DNA from: an uncultured Hyphomicrobiales bacterium
Lineage (GTDB): Bacteria > Pseudomonadota > Alphaproteobacteria > Rhizobiales > TMED25
DNA length: 64,000 nt
Assembly: GCA_905181735.1 (NCBI GenBank)
Contig: CAJIYR010000005.1
Location: 1 to 64,000, forward strand
Reading direction: 5' to 3'
Positions 35,026 to 44,359 of this stretch are shown here, one piece after another. Below the pieces are notes generated by a model. The model ran no database searches. It was not told the origin of the DNA and saw nothing but the letters and a program-made list of their open reading frames with translations. A program made the translations under genes and the position numbers. Position 1 is the first letter of the stretch, and the number at the start of each line of letters is the position of its first letter.

Positions 35026-35759
35026 CTGTTCTGAGATTCTTTCCATTCATTGAATTTAAATATTTGAGAATGTAAATTTTTATTGTTATTTAAAACTTCA
35101 ATAAAAAAACCAGATAAATCTTCTGGTTGCGTAAGTGAATCTTGTTTTTCTCCAGGCATGGCTTTTGACCTTAAGTTTGTTGCAACCGCACCAGGGTCTA
35201 CTAGGTTTACGGATATGTCTGTTTGACGAACTTCTTCTGCGTATGAGAAAGCTATTTGTTCTAACGCTGCCTTTGATGCAGCGTAAATTCCCCAAAAAGG
35301 TTTTTTTAATTGCACTATATTCGACGTTAAAAAAAGCACTTGAGCTTTCCTTGACATTTTTAACAGCCTATCAAACGATCTTAATAAAGCTATATTTGCT
35401 GTCACATTAGTTGAAATAACTTTGTTCCATTCATTTTCATCAATATGATTTATTGGTGTTAAGGACCCAAGTATTCCAGCATTACATACCAATATATCAA
35501 GTTTTTTGTATCTATCGTATAGTACATTAGATAATTTTTCTATTAACTCTGATTGAGTTAAGTCTAGTGGGACTAAGGTTGCCTTGTAGCCAATTTTTTT
35601 TATATCATCATCTAATTCCTCAAGCGCTGATTGAGTTCTTCCTATAGCAATAATTTCTGCGCCAGCTCTTGCGAGAGTTAAAGCAATTGATTTGCCGATA
35701 CCATGTGTTGCACCAGTAATTAAAGCTATTTTACCTTTCAAATTATTAGGTTGTGTCAT
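35022..35759 (-). CDS. SDR family oxidoreductase
   Basis: A 245-residue classical SDR. NAD(P)-binding motif TGATHGIG at about residues 15-22, NAG motif at about 90, catalytic YAASKAALEQ (Y-x-x-x-K) and the C-terminal NLVDPGAVATNLRSKAMPGE. SDRs of this type sit beside purF in many Alphaproteobacteria and resemble YciK; substrate unknown. The ATG lies 2 bases after the purF stop and its GGAAG Shine-Dalgarno is inside purF, so it is translationally linked to purF. Last gene of the long reverse-strand run from rpsF. Confidence 0.9.
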   Translation of the reverse strand: MTQPNNLKGKIALITGATHGIGKSIALTLARAGAEIIAIGRTQSALEELDDDIKKIGYKATLVPLDLTQSELIEKLSNVLYDRYKKLDILVCNAGILGSLTPINHIDENEWNKVISTNVTANIALLRSFDRLLKMSRKAQVLFLTSNIVQLKKPFWGIYAASKAALEQIAFSYAEEVRQTDISVNLVDPGAVATNLRSKAMPGEKQDSLTQPEDLSGFFIEVLNNNKNLHSQIFKFNEWKESQNS

Positions 35760-35761
35760 AT

Positions 35762-37207
35762 TTATTCTTCCAACAAGGACAATTGTTGCATGTTTTCAGG
35801 TGTTTGATGAAGGTCTGTTAGCTTTGTTGGATAATCGCCTGTAAAACAATGATCTGTATATTGAGGATTCTCCTCATCCCTTTTCGAGTGTCCTAGTGCT
35901 TTGTAAAGTCCTTCAAGTGATAAAAATTTTAATGTAGTTGCCCCTATATAATTTCTCATCTCGTCTAATGTATGGGTTGCAGCTAATAGATTTTCTTTAT
36001 TAGGGGTATCAATACCATAATAATCACAATATTTTATTGGAGGGCTAGCTATTCGTAAATGCACCTCTTTAGCTCCAGCTTCGTAAAGCATGCTAACAAT
36101 TTTTACAGATGTGGTTCCTCTGACTAAGCTGTCATCAATAAGAATAATTCTTTTATCTTTTACTGCAGCCTTGTTGGCAGAATGTTTCAACCTTACTCCA
36201 AATTGTCTGATATTATGGGTAGGTTCGATAAATGTTCTTCCAACATAATGATTTCTAATTAAACCTAAATCGAATCTAATCTTTGATTCTTCGGAAAAAC
36301 CTAAAGCAGCAGGAACGCCAGAGTCAGGGACTGGAATAACTGAATCTGCTTCAGTAGAATCTTCGATAGACAATTGGCGTCCTAAGGACTTTCTAATTTC
36401 ATAGACGCTTTTTCCATCAATAATGCTATTCGGCATTGCAAAATATATATATTCAAAAATGCATGGCCTTGGATTAATTTTAGGGAAAGGAAAAAAGGAC
36501 TCTATCCCCGTATCTGAAATGACGACAACCTCACCGTTTTTGATATCTCTTATGAATGTTGCTCCTATGATATCTAATGCACAGGTTTCTGATGCCAATA
36601 TATAAGATTTATCCAATTTCCCAAGAACTAGCGGTCTAATTCCAAGTGCGTCCCTTGCACCTATCAATTTTTTATTTGTTAATGCAACGAGAGAGAAGGC
36701 ACCCTCTATTTGTTTAATTGCATCAATAAATCGATCTGTAAATTTTGTTAATGCGCTTTTTGCAACTAAATGAAGAATAACTTCTGTATCGGATGTAGAT
36801 TGAAATATAGCACCTTTGGAAACAAGTTCATTTCTTAAAATTAGTGCATTAGTTAAATTTCCATTATGTCCAACCGCAAATCCACCTGTATCAAGATCAG
36901 CAAATAAAGGTTGGACATTTCTAAGAACGGTATCACCACGAGTTGAATATCTTACGTGACCCATAGCAGCAATGCCTGATAATTTTTGTAAAATTGATTT
37001 ATTTGTAAAATTATCACCTACAAGACCGAGTCTTTTTTCAGACTGGAAACGCTCCCCGTCGAATGAAACTAATCCTACCGCTTCCTGTCCCCTGTGTTGA
37101 AGAGCATGTAAACCTAGAGCAGTTAGTTCGGCTGCATCTGTGTGTCCAAATACACCAAAAACTCCACACTCTTCCCTTAATCTATCATCATTTATTTTTT
37201 TAGTCAT
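35762..37207 (-). CDS. purF: PurF, amidophosphoribosyltransferase
   Basis: A 481-residue enzyme for the first committed step of purine synthesis: PRPP plus glutamine to phosphoribosylamine. A 13-residue propeptide precedes the nucleophile Cys14 (EECGVFGVFG), exposed after cleavage. The Ntn glutaminase domain has GMGHVRYSTRG-like AAMGHVRYSTRGDTVLR and NGNLTN. The PRTase domain has PDSGVPAALGF and the PRPP loop IILIDDSLVRGTTS. Its ATG abuts the cvpA stop (TAAATG) with GAAGG inside cvpA, giving tight coupling. cvpA-purF-SDR is a common proteobacterial order. Confidence 0.96.
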   Translation of the reverse strand: MTKKINDDRLREECGVFGVFGHTDAAELTALGLHALQHRGQEAVGLVSFDGERFQSEKRLGLVGDNFTNKSILQKLSGIAAMGHVRYSTRGDTVLRNVQPLFADLDTGGFAVGHNGNLTNALILRNELVSKGAIFQSTSDTEVILHLVAKSALTKFTDRFIDAIKQIEGAFSLVALTNKKLIGARDALGIRPLVLGKLDKSYILASETCALDIIGATFIRDIKNGEVVVISDTGIESFFPFPKINPRPCIFEYIYFAMPNSIIDGKSVYEIRKSLGRQLSIEDSTEADSVIPVPDSGVPAALGFSEESKIRFDLGLIRNHYVGRTFIEPTHNIRQFGVRLKHSANKAAVKDKRIILIDDSLVRGTTSVKIVSMLYEAGAKEVHLRIASPPIKYCDYYGIDTPNKENLLAATHTLDEMRNYIGATTLKFLSLEGLYKALGHSKRDEENPQYTDHCFTGDYPTKLTDLHQTPENMQQLSLLEE

Positions 37208-37792
37208 TTAATCGCCTTCAATTACTTCTGAGGGGTCAACATTGGGATTAATTTTTTCTTCAATATTTTCTATATCTAATGTTAGCTTATCAATAACCTT
37301 GGAAGGGTTGATAAGCAAGTTAGATTTTATAATATTTTGTGAAGATTCAAGTACTGGTTGAAATTTTGATTTTTTTAATTGGTCTGGGTAATTTTCTGGT
37401 ATTGCCCATGTAAACAATGAGTACACAGCTAGGATTAATATGTATCCTCTTGTTGCACCAAACAATAGGCCGAGAATTCTATCTACAGATCCTATTCCGC
37501 TACGTAATATTAATTTTGAGAGCCTTGATGCGATAAAAGATGATATGATTAAAGCAATTATAAAAATTGTACCTACAAGTATAGTATAGGCTAGCCAATC
37601 TGGTTTTATTAAATCTGTAGCGAAATTGCGGGTATAATCAGATACCCATGCAAAAAAAGCAACTGAAAGAGCCGTTATCCAAGAAAATATAGCAAGAATT
37701 TCTCGGGTAAATCCTCTTAGCATCGCTAAAATGCTTGAGATAAATATTATTATTAAGATAATAATATCTATAAAAGTTAATTCAGTACCCAC
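37208..37792 (-). CDS. cvpA: CvpA family membrane protein
   Basis: A 194-residue membrane protein with four hydrophobic segments in the first 130 residues. FTREILAIFSWITALSVAFF and GSVDRILGLLFGATRGYIL are family signatures (the latter conserved in CvpA as DRxLGxxFGxxRG). CvpA is needed for colicin V production in E. coli and has been tied to envelope stress and purine operon co-expression. The GTG start at 37792 is supported by AAAAGG 8 bases upstream. The acidic C-terminal tail overlaps the purF Shine-Dalgarno. Confidence 0.93.
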   Translation of the reverse strand: MGTELTFIDIIILIIIFISSILAMLRGFTREILAIFSWITALSVAFFAWVSDYTRNFATDLIKPDWLAYTILVGTIFIIALIISSFIASRLSKLILRSGIGSVDRILGLLFGATRGYILILAVYSLFTWAIPENYPDQLKKSKFQPVLESSQNIIKSNLLINPSKVIDKLTLDIENIEEKINPNVDPSEVIEGD

Positions 37793-37834
37793 TTGTTTGC
37801 CTTTTGTTTATTTCTTATTTATAGATAAATGCAA

Positions 37835-39208
37835 TTACTTTTCTTCTTTTATTCTTTTGTTAAGTTCTATGATGTTTTTTAAAATATAGATTTCCATTTT
37901 ATCAATAAATTCTTTAGTAGTATCGTCATTATTTGATATATCTGCTTTTTTAAACCCAAGTTTTATTGCTTCCTTAAGTCTTGTATTTGATCGATTTGCT
38001 GGCCTTAAAGAGCCGGATAAGCTTATTTCTCCATAGTATACTTTATTACTATCAAGAGCGATATCGTAAAATGATGACAATAAAGCAGCAGCGATTGCTA
38101 AGTCTGCAGCAGGCTCTGTTACCTTTAAGCCTCCTGCTACATTTATATATATGTCATGGCTAGAGAAAGATATATTACACCTTGCCTCAAGTACGGCTAT
38201 GATTAAAGATAACCTTCCAGAATCAACTCCAACAACCGCTCTTCTTGGTGTTCCTAAGGATGATTTAACAACTAATGATTGTATCTGTGTTAATAGCGGC
38301 CTGGTACCTTCAATGCCAGCAAAAAAAGAAGTTCCCGATAAATCTATATCTTCTTTATTTATAAATAAAGAACTAGGGTTTTCAACAGTTTCTAGACCTA
38401 ATGACGTCATTTCAAAAACTCCAATTTCATCGGTTGGTCCGAACCGATTTTTAACAGATCTTAAGATCCTATACGGATGATTTTTTTCTCCTTCAAAATA
38501 CAAAACACAATCTACCATATGCTCTATTACCCTTGGGCCTGCTATCGTGCCTTCCTTGGTAACGTGACCAACTAAAATTAATGTTATCATATTTGCTTTT
38601 GCAAAATTTATTAAGGTTTGAGTTGATGATCTAACTTGGCTAACTGTTCCGGGTGATGAATCAATATTTTCATCACGCATGGTTTGTATCGAATCTATAA
38701 TAACTAAGTCTGGCTTTGGTTGTGATGATAATATTTTAATAATATCAAAAATTGAAGTGGAGGTTATTAAATCCATAGAGCTGTTTTGTATATTCAATCT
38801 TCTGCCTCTTAATCTTATTTGTTCTATACCTTCCTCTCCAGACACGTAGAGTACCTTTAAATCATTGGAAGCACATTGAGCAGATATTTGTAGCAATAAA
38901 GTAGATTTTCCAATTCCAGGGTCACCTCCAACAAGTAGGGCTGATCCGCTAACAAAACCGCCGCCTATAACTCTATCAAATTCATTATTATTAGCTTTTA
39001 ATCTTGTGGTTTTCTTTCCAGTGTCATTTAGTTTATGAAGGGTTATTGGGTCGGAGTTCTTAAAAGATTTTTTTTTAGATAAATGCGCTATATTATTTTC
39101 TTGAAGTGACAGAGAATTCCAAGAACCACAATTCTCACATTTGCCAGACCATTTAATATTAATCTCATTGCATTGATCGCAAATATAAATAGGTTTTGCG
39201 GTTGACAT
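37835..39208 (-). CDS. radA: RadA DNA repair ATPase
   Basis: A 457-residue RadA/Sms protein that promotes branch migration in recombination. Zinc finger YICDQCNEIN and GKCENCGSWN at the N-terminus, RecA-like Walker A GGDPGIGKST, the RadA-specific KNRFG (RSVKNRFGPTDEIG), and a C-terminal Lon-protease-like domain with GGLKVTEPAADLAIAAALLS. The ATG has AGGAATAAAAC upstream. It lies between mlaF and cvpA, a familiar alphaproteobacterial position, 16 bases after mlaF. Confidence 0.95.
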   Translation of the reverse strand: MSTAKPIYICDQCNEINIKWSGKCENCGSWNSLSLQENNIAHLSKKKSFKNSDPITLHKLNDTGKKTTRLKANNNEFDRVIGGGFVSGSALLVGGDPGIGKSTLLLQISAQCASNDLKVLYVSGEEGIEQIRLRGRRLNIQNSSMDLITSTSIFDIIKILSSQPKPDLVIIDSIQTMRDENIDSSPGTVSQVRSSTQTLINFAKANMITLILVGHVTKEGTIAGPRVIEHMVDCVLYFEGEKNHPYRILRSVKNRFGPTDEIGVFEMTSLGLETVENPSSLFINKEDIDLSGTSFFAGIEGTRPLLTQIQSLVVKSSLGTPRRAVVGVDSGRLSLIIAVLEARCNISFSSHDIYINVAGGLKVTEPAADLAIAAALLSSFYDIALDSNKVYYGEISLSGSLRPANRSNTRLKEAIKLGFKKADISNNDDTTKEFIDKMEIYILKNIIELNKRIKEEK

Positions 39209-39223
39209 GTTTTATTCCTGATA

Positions 39224-39994
39224 TTATTCGTAAATATTTAATTTAATTGGACCATCCGCTCTACCATTAATAAATTGATCTACATAATCGTTACCAGATG
39301 TATCGATACTATTTGTTCCCCCTTGCCATATAATTGAACCATTATATAACATGGCTATTGTATCTGATATCTTTCTAGCGCTAGCCATATCATGTGTTAT
39401 AGTAATAGCAGTTGCTCCAAGATCGCTAACTAATTCTATTATAAGGTTATTTATAACATCTGCCATAATCGGATCTAAGCCAGTCGTCGGTTCATCAAAA
39501 AATATTATCTCCGGGCTTGCTGCAATTGCACGAGCAAGGGCAACTCTCTTTTGCATGCCACCTGACAATTCAGAGGGTGATAAGTTTGCAATATTCATAT
39601 CAAGCCCTACCTTTTTAAGATTTTTCATTGAAATTTCTTTTGCTTCGGGGATTTGCATACCGTGCCCTTGGACAAGACCAAAACAAACATTTTCCCATAC
39701 AGTTAAACTATCAAATAGTGCAGACCCTTGGAATAACATTCCTATTTTCGTATAAAATTTACTGTTGATTCTGCTCTTCTCATTTAATTCTTGATCTTTA
39801 TAAAGTAATGTACCTGAATCAGGGTTTGTTAAACCCAAAATGCATTTTAACATTACAGATTTTCCAGTACCGGAGCCTCCAACAACTACAGTCGAAGATC
39901 CTTTTTTGATTTTAAGATTAAGGTTATTGAGTATTATTTTAGAACCAAAGGATTTATGTATGTCAATAAGTTCAATTATATTATTTTTTGTCAT
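39224..39994 (-). CDS. mlaF: MlaF, ABC ATPase of lipid transport
   Basis: A 256-residue ABC ATPase. Walker A VVGGSGTGKSVMLKCILGL, signature ELSGGMQKRVALARAIA, Walker B IIFFDEPTTGLDPIMADVIN and an H-loop ITHDMASARK. These match MlaF, which with MlaE and the MCE protein MlaD moves phospholipids between membranes to keep outer-membrane lipid asymmetry. It starts 7 bases after mlaE; the usual mlaD is not in this window after it, where radA comes next. The C-terminal extension (NEXD-type QGG..DQFING) is consistent with the family. Confidence 0.93.
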   Translation of the reverse strand: MTKNNIIELIDIHKSFGSKIILNNLNLKIKKGSSTVVVGGSGTGKSVMLKCILGLTNPDSGTLLYKDQELNEKSRINSKFYTKIGMLFQGSALFDSLTVWENVCFGLVQGHGMQIPEAKEISMKNLKKVGLDMNIANLSPSELSGGMQKRVALARAIAASPEIIFFDEPTTGLDPIMADVINNLIIELVSDLGATAITITHDMASARKISDTIAMLYNGSIIWQGGTNSIDTSGNDYVDQFINGRADGPIKLNIYE

Positions 39995-40001
39995 ATTAAA
40001 A

Positions 40002-40775
40002 TTACTGTGTAAATACTAATGATGTTAATAAATAGTTTGCTGCAAGTATAAATATCGAAGCAGAAACTACAGCCCTTGTTGTAGCTTGGCCAACTCCTTG
40101 GGCCCCTCCGGTAGAATGATAGCCGTTGTAACAACCCATAAATGCTACAATAAAGCCAAAAATTGCAGCTTTTACAATACCTGAAATAAAGTCTTTATTT
40201 TCAATTATATTAACTGTATTTTGTATATAGCTTTCCGAGACAAACCCAAGGCTCATTGTTCCAACAACATATCCGCCCATTATGCCAATTATATCAGCTA
40301 TAAATACTAAAATTGGCAATGTTATTATTGCCGCTATTAATCGAGGAAATATTAAATATTTAAATGGATTGGTAGAAAGGGTTATAAGAGCATCAATTTG
40401 TTCTGTAACGCGCATTGTTGCTATTTCCGCTGCAATAGATGCCGAGACCCTTCCAGCAAGCATTAAGCCAGCTATAACTGGACCTAACTCTCTTGTTATC
40501 CCCAGAGCTACTATTGAAGCAACCATACTTTCAGCATTGAATCTTGAGCTACCTACATATATTTGCAAGGCTAAGGCTCCGCCCGTAAAAAATGCAGTTA
40601 ATCCAATAACAGGAAGAGAATTGTAACCAATTCGAATTATTTGAATGAATACTGCCTTGAAATAAAAAGGTCGAGTAAAACCATTTGATAGCGTATTGAA
40701 TAGAAAAATAGCGCTGCGACCAGTTTCTGATAGCATGTTTAATGTAATCTTTCCAATAAATGATACTAAAAACAA
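40002..40775 (-). CDS. mlaE: MlaE, permease of lipid transport
   Basis: A 257-residue membrane permease with an amphipathic N-terminus and about five or six helices. Conserved stretches: VIGLTAFFTGGALALQIYVG, ALGITRELGPVIAGLMLAGR, AEIATMRVTEQIDAL (the EF-loop/coupling helix), and GYHSTGGAQGVGQATTRAVV. It pairs with MlaF for phospholipid trafficking. The start is TTG 40775 with GGGA 8 bases upstream; ATG 40736 (MLSETGRSA) is an alternative that would remove 13 residues. It follows alr by 29 bases. Confidence 0.92.
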   Translation of the reverse strand: MFLVSFIGKITLNMLSETGRSAIFLFNTLSNGFTRPFYFKAVFIQIIRIGYNSLPVIGLTAFFTGGALALQIYVGSSRFNAESMVASIVALGITRELGPVIAGLMLAGRVSASIAAEIATMRVTEQIDALITLSTNPFKYLIFPRLIAAIITLPILVFIADIIGIMGGYVVGTMSLGFVSESYIQNTVNIIENKDFISGIVKAAIFGFIVAFMGCYNGYHSTGGAQGVGQATTRAVVSASIFILAANYLLTSLVFTQ

Positions 40776-40804
40776 ATTAATTTCCCATAATTTATATATT
40801 ACAC

Positions 40805-41959
40805 TTAATCATTATAAACTCGTTTGAAACGAGAACCAAGTCTACTTAACATTTCATAGCTTATTGTACCCGCATTTTTTGATAATTGGTCAATATTTTG
40901 ATTTGGACCAAGTATTTCAACTAATTCACCTCGCTTACAATTTTCACTAGGAACATTTGTAAGGTCAATTGCAGTTATGTCCATTGATATTCTCCCTACA
41001 ATAGGTGTTTTTATACCATTTACAAATAGATCTGCTCCATATTTATTGTCATCACTGGTGCTTAGGGACCTTATCAGTCCGTCAGCATATCCAATCGATA
41101 CAAGTCCTACTAGTGTTTTTTTGTTAAATTTATAGGTTGAACCATATCCAATTCTAACACCATTAGAAACTTCTTTTACTTGTATAATTGGAGCATGTAA
41201 AGAGACAACGGGATGTAACTCAACGCGCTTATATATGCCTTCGTATCCACCATAAAGGCTTATCCCGGGTCTCACTAATTCTAGATGATAGTTTTCTCCA
41301 CAAAATAAACCAGCTGAATTACATATACTTCTTGGTACATTTGGAAATATTTCTGCTGCTTTTTTAAATAAGATTAATTGTTCAACATTCATATTAGAAT
41401 TTTTATCTTCAGCGCAAGCAAGATGACTCATAATAAGTGATATATTTATATTTTTTTTACTCTTAATTACTGATGCAACTTTTATTAGATCATTTGGGTA
41501 GAGGCCTAGGCGTGTAAAGCCAGTTTCTATATTTAACGCTATTGGTGGTAATTTTTTTTTATCGCTATAATTAACCCAATCATGCAATTCATCTAAACTA
41601 CCAATAACGGGCCTAAATCCTTCTTTTATATATTCATCAATTGAATTTTTAGGTAATCCATTAAGAACATAGATTGTAATATTTTTGGATTCTATTGCAT
41701 CGTTCAAGATAATAGCTTCACTTAAATGGGAAACAAAAAAAACCCTGCATCCGGCAGAATAAAAAGTTTTTGCTACTTTATCTAGGCCTAGACCATACCC
41801 ATTGCTTTTTACGGTTGCAGATGTAATGCTTTTGCTTGCAACAGAGGAAATATTTTTATAATTCTTATGCAAGTTTTTAAGGTCAATTGACAATATTCCA
41901 CCGTGTTTATCGGTACAATAATAATCGTTGGTAAATATTTTTGTAGAATCATAACTCAT
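40805..41959 (-). CDS. alr: Alanine racemase
   Basis: A 384-residue fold-III PLP enzyme converting L- to D-alanine for peptidoglycan. The PLP lysine is in SATVKSNGYGLGLDKVA. Further motifs: HLACAEDK, LVRPGISLYGGYEG, RIGYGSTYKFN with the catalytic tyrosine partner and VGRISMDITAIDLT. It is somewhat longer than E. coli Alr but within the family range. alr lies 45 bases after dnaB on the same strand, a typical alphaproteobacterial order. The ATG start has no strong Shine-Dalgarno. Confidence 0.93.
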   Translation of the reverse strand: MSYDSTKIFTNDYYCTDKHGGILSIDLKNLHKNYKNISSVASKSITSATVKSNGYGLGLDKVAKTFYSAGCRVFFVSHLSEAIILNDAIESKNITIYVLNGLPKNSIDEYIKEGFRPVIGSLDELHDWVNYSDKKKLPPIALNIETGFTRLGLYPNDLIKVASVIKSKKNINISLIMSHLACAEDKNSNMNVEQLILFKKAAEIFPNVPRSICNSAGLFCGENYHLELVRPGISLYGGYEGIYKRVELHPVVSLHAPIIQVKEVSNGVRIGYGSTYKFNKKTLVGLVSIGYADGLIRSLSTSDDNKYGADLFVNGIKTPIVGRISMDITAIDLTNVPSENCKRGELVEILGPNQNIDQLSKNAGTISYEMLSRLGSRFKRVYND

Positions 41960-42004
41960 AAATTTATAATAATTCTTCTGGCTAGATCTTCAAGTGAAAA
42001 CTAT

Positions 42005-43510
42005 CTATTCGTAACGTTCGGGTAATTTTGCATCGGATACAAAATCACTAAACTTTGTAACAGATCCATCAAAATGCATCTGTATTGTATTTGTTGGTCC
42101 GTGCCTATTCTTTCCAATAATAACTTCCGCTTTTTGGTGCACTTGTTCCATGTTTTCTTGCCACGCAATATGTTCTTCCGTTCCTTCTCTAGGTTCTTTC
42201 CTTTGCAGGTAATACTCTTCTCTAAAAATAAACATGACAATATCTGCGTCTTGTTCAATAGAACCTGATTCTCTCAAGTCTGCTAATTGAGGCTTCTTAT
42301 CATCTCTGTTTTCTACCTGACGTGACAATTGAGAAAGCGCTATTATAGGTATATTCAATTCCTTTGCTAGAGATTTTAATCCCTGTGTAATTTCTGATAT
42401 TTCCTGAACTCTATTTTCTGAATATTTTTTTAAATTGCTTGTTAAAAGTTGAAGATAATCAATAACTATTAACCCTAAGCCATGTTGTCTTTTTAATCGC
42501 CTTGCTCTTGCTGATAATTGAGACAGATTAATTCCACCGGATTCGTCTATGAATAAAGGAATATCTTGTAATTTTTTTGCTACTGAAACCAGGGAATTGA
42601 AGTCATCTTTATTAATTTTACCCCGTCTAATTTTTTCAGAAGAAACTCCCGTTTGCTCTGATATTATTCTAGTAGCCAATTGTGCTGAAGACATTTCTAA
42701 TGAAAAGAAACCAACTACAGAACCGTCTATCACATTAATAGGGCTTCCATCTGGGTTATCGGCTCTATAATTACTTGCAATATGATAAGCAATATTCGTT
42801 GCAAATGCAGTTTTGCCCATGGAAGGCCTCCCTGCAATTATCAAAAGATCTGAAGGCTGTAGCCCTCCAAGAACTTCATCTAAATCTTTAAATCCACTGC
42901 TAAGACCAGAAGTATTTCCGTCTCTATGGTATGCATTTGCAGCCATATCAATTGCTTCTGTTAGGGCGGTAGAAAAATTAACAAAATCTTTTCCGTAACG
43001 ACCTTTCTCCGCTAAATTATACAAGGCCTCTTCGGCACTCTCTATTTGACTATCTGGTTCTGAACCAGCTTCTGGATTGTAGGAGTTATTGACCATATCG
43101 GTACCTAAATAGATTAAATTTCTCCAAACAGATAGATTGTATATTATCCTTGCATATTCGTGTGCATTGATTACTGATGTGGCTGAAGAGGCAAGTCTTG
43201 CAATATATTTAGACCCACCGATTTCCCTCAAGGATTCATCTTGATCAAAAATTGTTTTCATTGTTATTGGTGAGGCTAGCTTGCCAATTGATACCAGTTT
43301 TATAATAGATTCATATATAACAGAATGTATTTTTTCATGGAAGTGTTCGGGTTTTAGAAAACTAGAAACCCGATCGTAAGATTCATTGTTTACCAAAAGC
43401 GCGCCTAATAAAGCTTGTTCAGCATCAATGTTATGAGGAACTTCTCTTATAGAGCCTGTTTCTTCATCTTGCAGCAGTCTATTGCTTAGGTTTGATATTG
43501 TTGTTGCCAT
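42005..43510 (-). CDS. dnaB: DnaB replicative helicase
   Basis: A 501-residue hexameric 5'-3' helicase that opens the replication fork. The N-terminal domain starts VPHNIDAEQALLGALLVNNE. The RecA-like domain has GFKDLDEVLGGLQPSDLLII, Walker A AGRPSMGKTAFATN, VGFFSLEMSSAQLATRI, Walker B IVIDYLQLL, and the DnaB-specific ALSQLSRQVENRDDKKP and LRESGSIEQDADIVMF. There is no intein insertion. The C-terminus VITGK-type region EVIIGKNRHGPTNTI is normal. It follows rplI across a 169-base gap, so it may have its own promoter. Confidence 0.96.
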   Translation of the reverse strand: MATTISNLSNRLLQDEETGSIREVPHNIDAEQALLGALLVNNESYDRVSSFLKPEHFHEKIHSVIYESIIKLVSIGKLASPITMKTIFDQDESLREIGGSKYIARLASSATSVINAHEYARIIYNLSVWRNLIYLGTDMVNNSYNPEAGSEPDSQIESAEEALYNLAEKGRYGKDFVNFSTALTEAIDMAANAYHRDGNTSGLSSGFKDLDEVLGGLQPSDLLIIAGRPSMGKTAFATNIAYHIASNYRADNPDGSPINVIDGSVVGFFSLEMSSAQLATRIISEQTGVSSEKIRRGKINKDDFNSLVSVAKKLQDIPLFIDESGGINLSQLSARARRLKRQHGLGLIVIDYLQLLTSNLKKYSENRVQEISEITQGLKSLAKELNIPIIALSQLSRQVENRDDKKPQLADLRESGSIEQDADIVMFIFREEYYLQRKEPREGTEEHIAWQENMEQVHQKAEVIIGKNRHGPTNTIQMHFDGSVTKFSDFVSDAKLPERYE

Positions 43511-43679
43511 GATTAAATAAATATTACTATATTTTTGTTACTTTAAATAATAGCAATTATTATAAGCAATGCTATAAATTGTTTAGATTAATTTAATCTT
43601 ATGCAATTTAATCCACATTGCTTATATTTTAATATAAAAAGACCTTGACGTATTTGAAAAAGTGGAATTTTTAACAGAA

Positions 43680-44339
43680 TTAAGCTCCGTCTTTATCTAA
43701 GGAATTAGGTTCCCTGTCTTCAGATAAAGTTTCTTCTTTCATGCTATTTTCTATTTGGTTATCTTGATTTAAATCATCTGATGTTAGAGGAATATCAACT
43801 CCTTCGTCAAAAATATTCTCATCAATTTCATTTGTTTCTTGCTCTTGGGATTGTCGCGAGATATCTTCACCTTTTTCTTGTCTTATAGCTTCTTCTTCGG
43901 TTCTTGCTACATTTATTTTAATGATGACACTAACCTCTGGATGAAGTATAATTTTGACATCATGTATCCCAAGGATTTTTATAGGATTAAGTAATTGTAT
44001 TTGATTCCGTTTTGTTGCAATCCCTATATCACTAAGAATAACACTAATATCCCTAGAGGTAACTGATCCGTATAATTGACCACTATCTCCAGCTTGCCTG
44101 ACTATTACATAAAAGCTATTCTCTATTCTACTCCCTATGGTAGTAGCTTCTTTTTTTGTTTCTATATTTTGAGCTTCTAAGACCTTTGACTGACTTTCAA
44201 AGAATGCAATATTTTCTTTTGACGCTCTTAACGCTTTTTTTGTTGGGATTAAGTAATTTCTTGCGTATCCTGTTTTAACATCTACTATTTCTCCCATTAA
44301 ACCAAGTTTTTCAACTCTTTGTAGTAAAACAACTTTCAT
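43680..44339 (-). CDS. rplI: Ribosomal protein bL9 with acidic C-terminal tail
   Basis: A 219-residue bL9; the normal protein is about 150 residues. The N-terminal domain MKVVLLQRVEKLGLMGEIVD and KTGYARNYLIPTKKAL is textbook, and the C-terminal rRNA-binding domain (GDSGQLYGSVTSRDI) ends near residue 150. The extra ~70 residues are rich in glutamate, aspartate, asparagine and glutamine and look disordered. Acidic bL9 tails are common in Alphaproteobacteria. GGAGAG precedes the ATG. It follows the DUF2232 gene by 20 bases. Confidence 0.96.
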   Translation of the reverse strand: MKVVLLQRVEKLGLMGEIVDVKTGYARNYLIPTKKALRASKENIAFFESQSKVLEAQNIETKKEATTIGSRIENSFYVIVRQAGDSGQLYGSVTSRDISVILSDIGIATKRNQIQLLNPIKILGIHDVKIILHPEVSVIIKINVARTEEEAIRQEKGEDISRQSQEQETNEIDENIFDEGVDIPLTSDDLNQDNQIENSMKEETLSEDREPNSLDKDGA

Positions 44340-44359
44340 AATTCTCTCCTTCTATATTA

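Noticed and set aside
42005..43510. Intein in dnaB
   Set aside because: Walker A and the following motifs are continuous and the length is normal.
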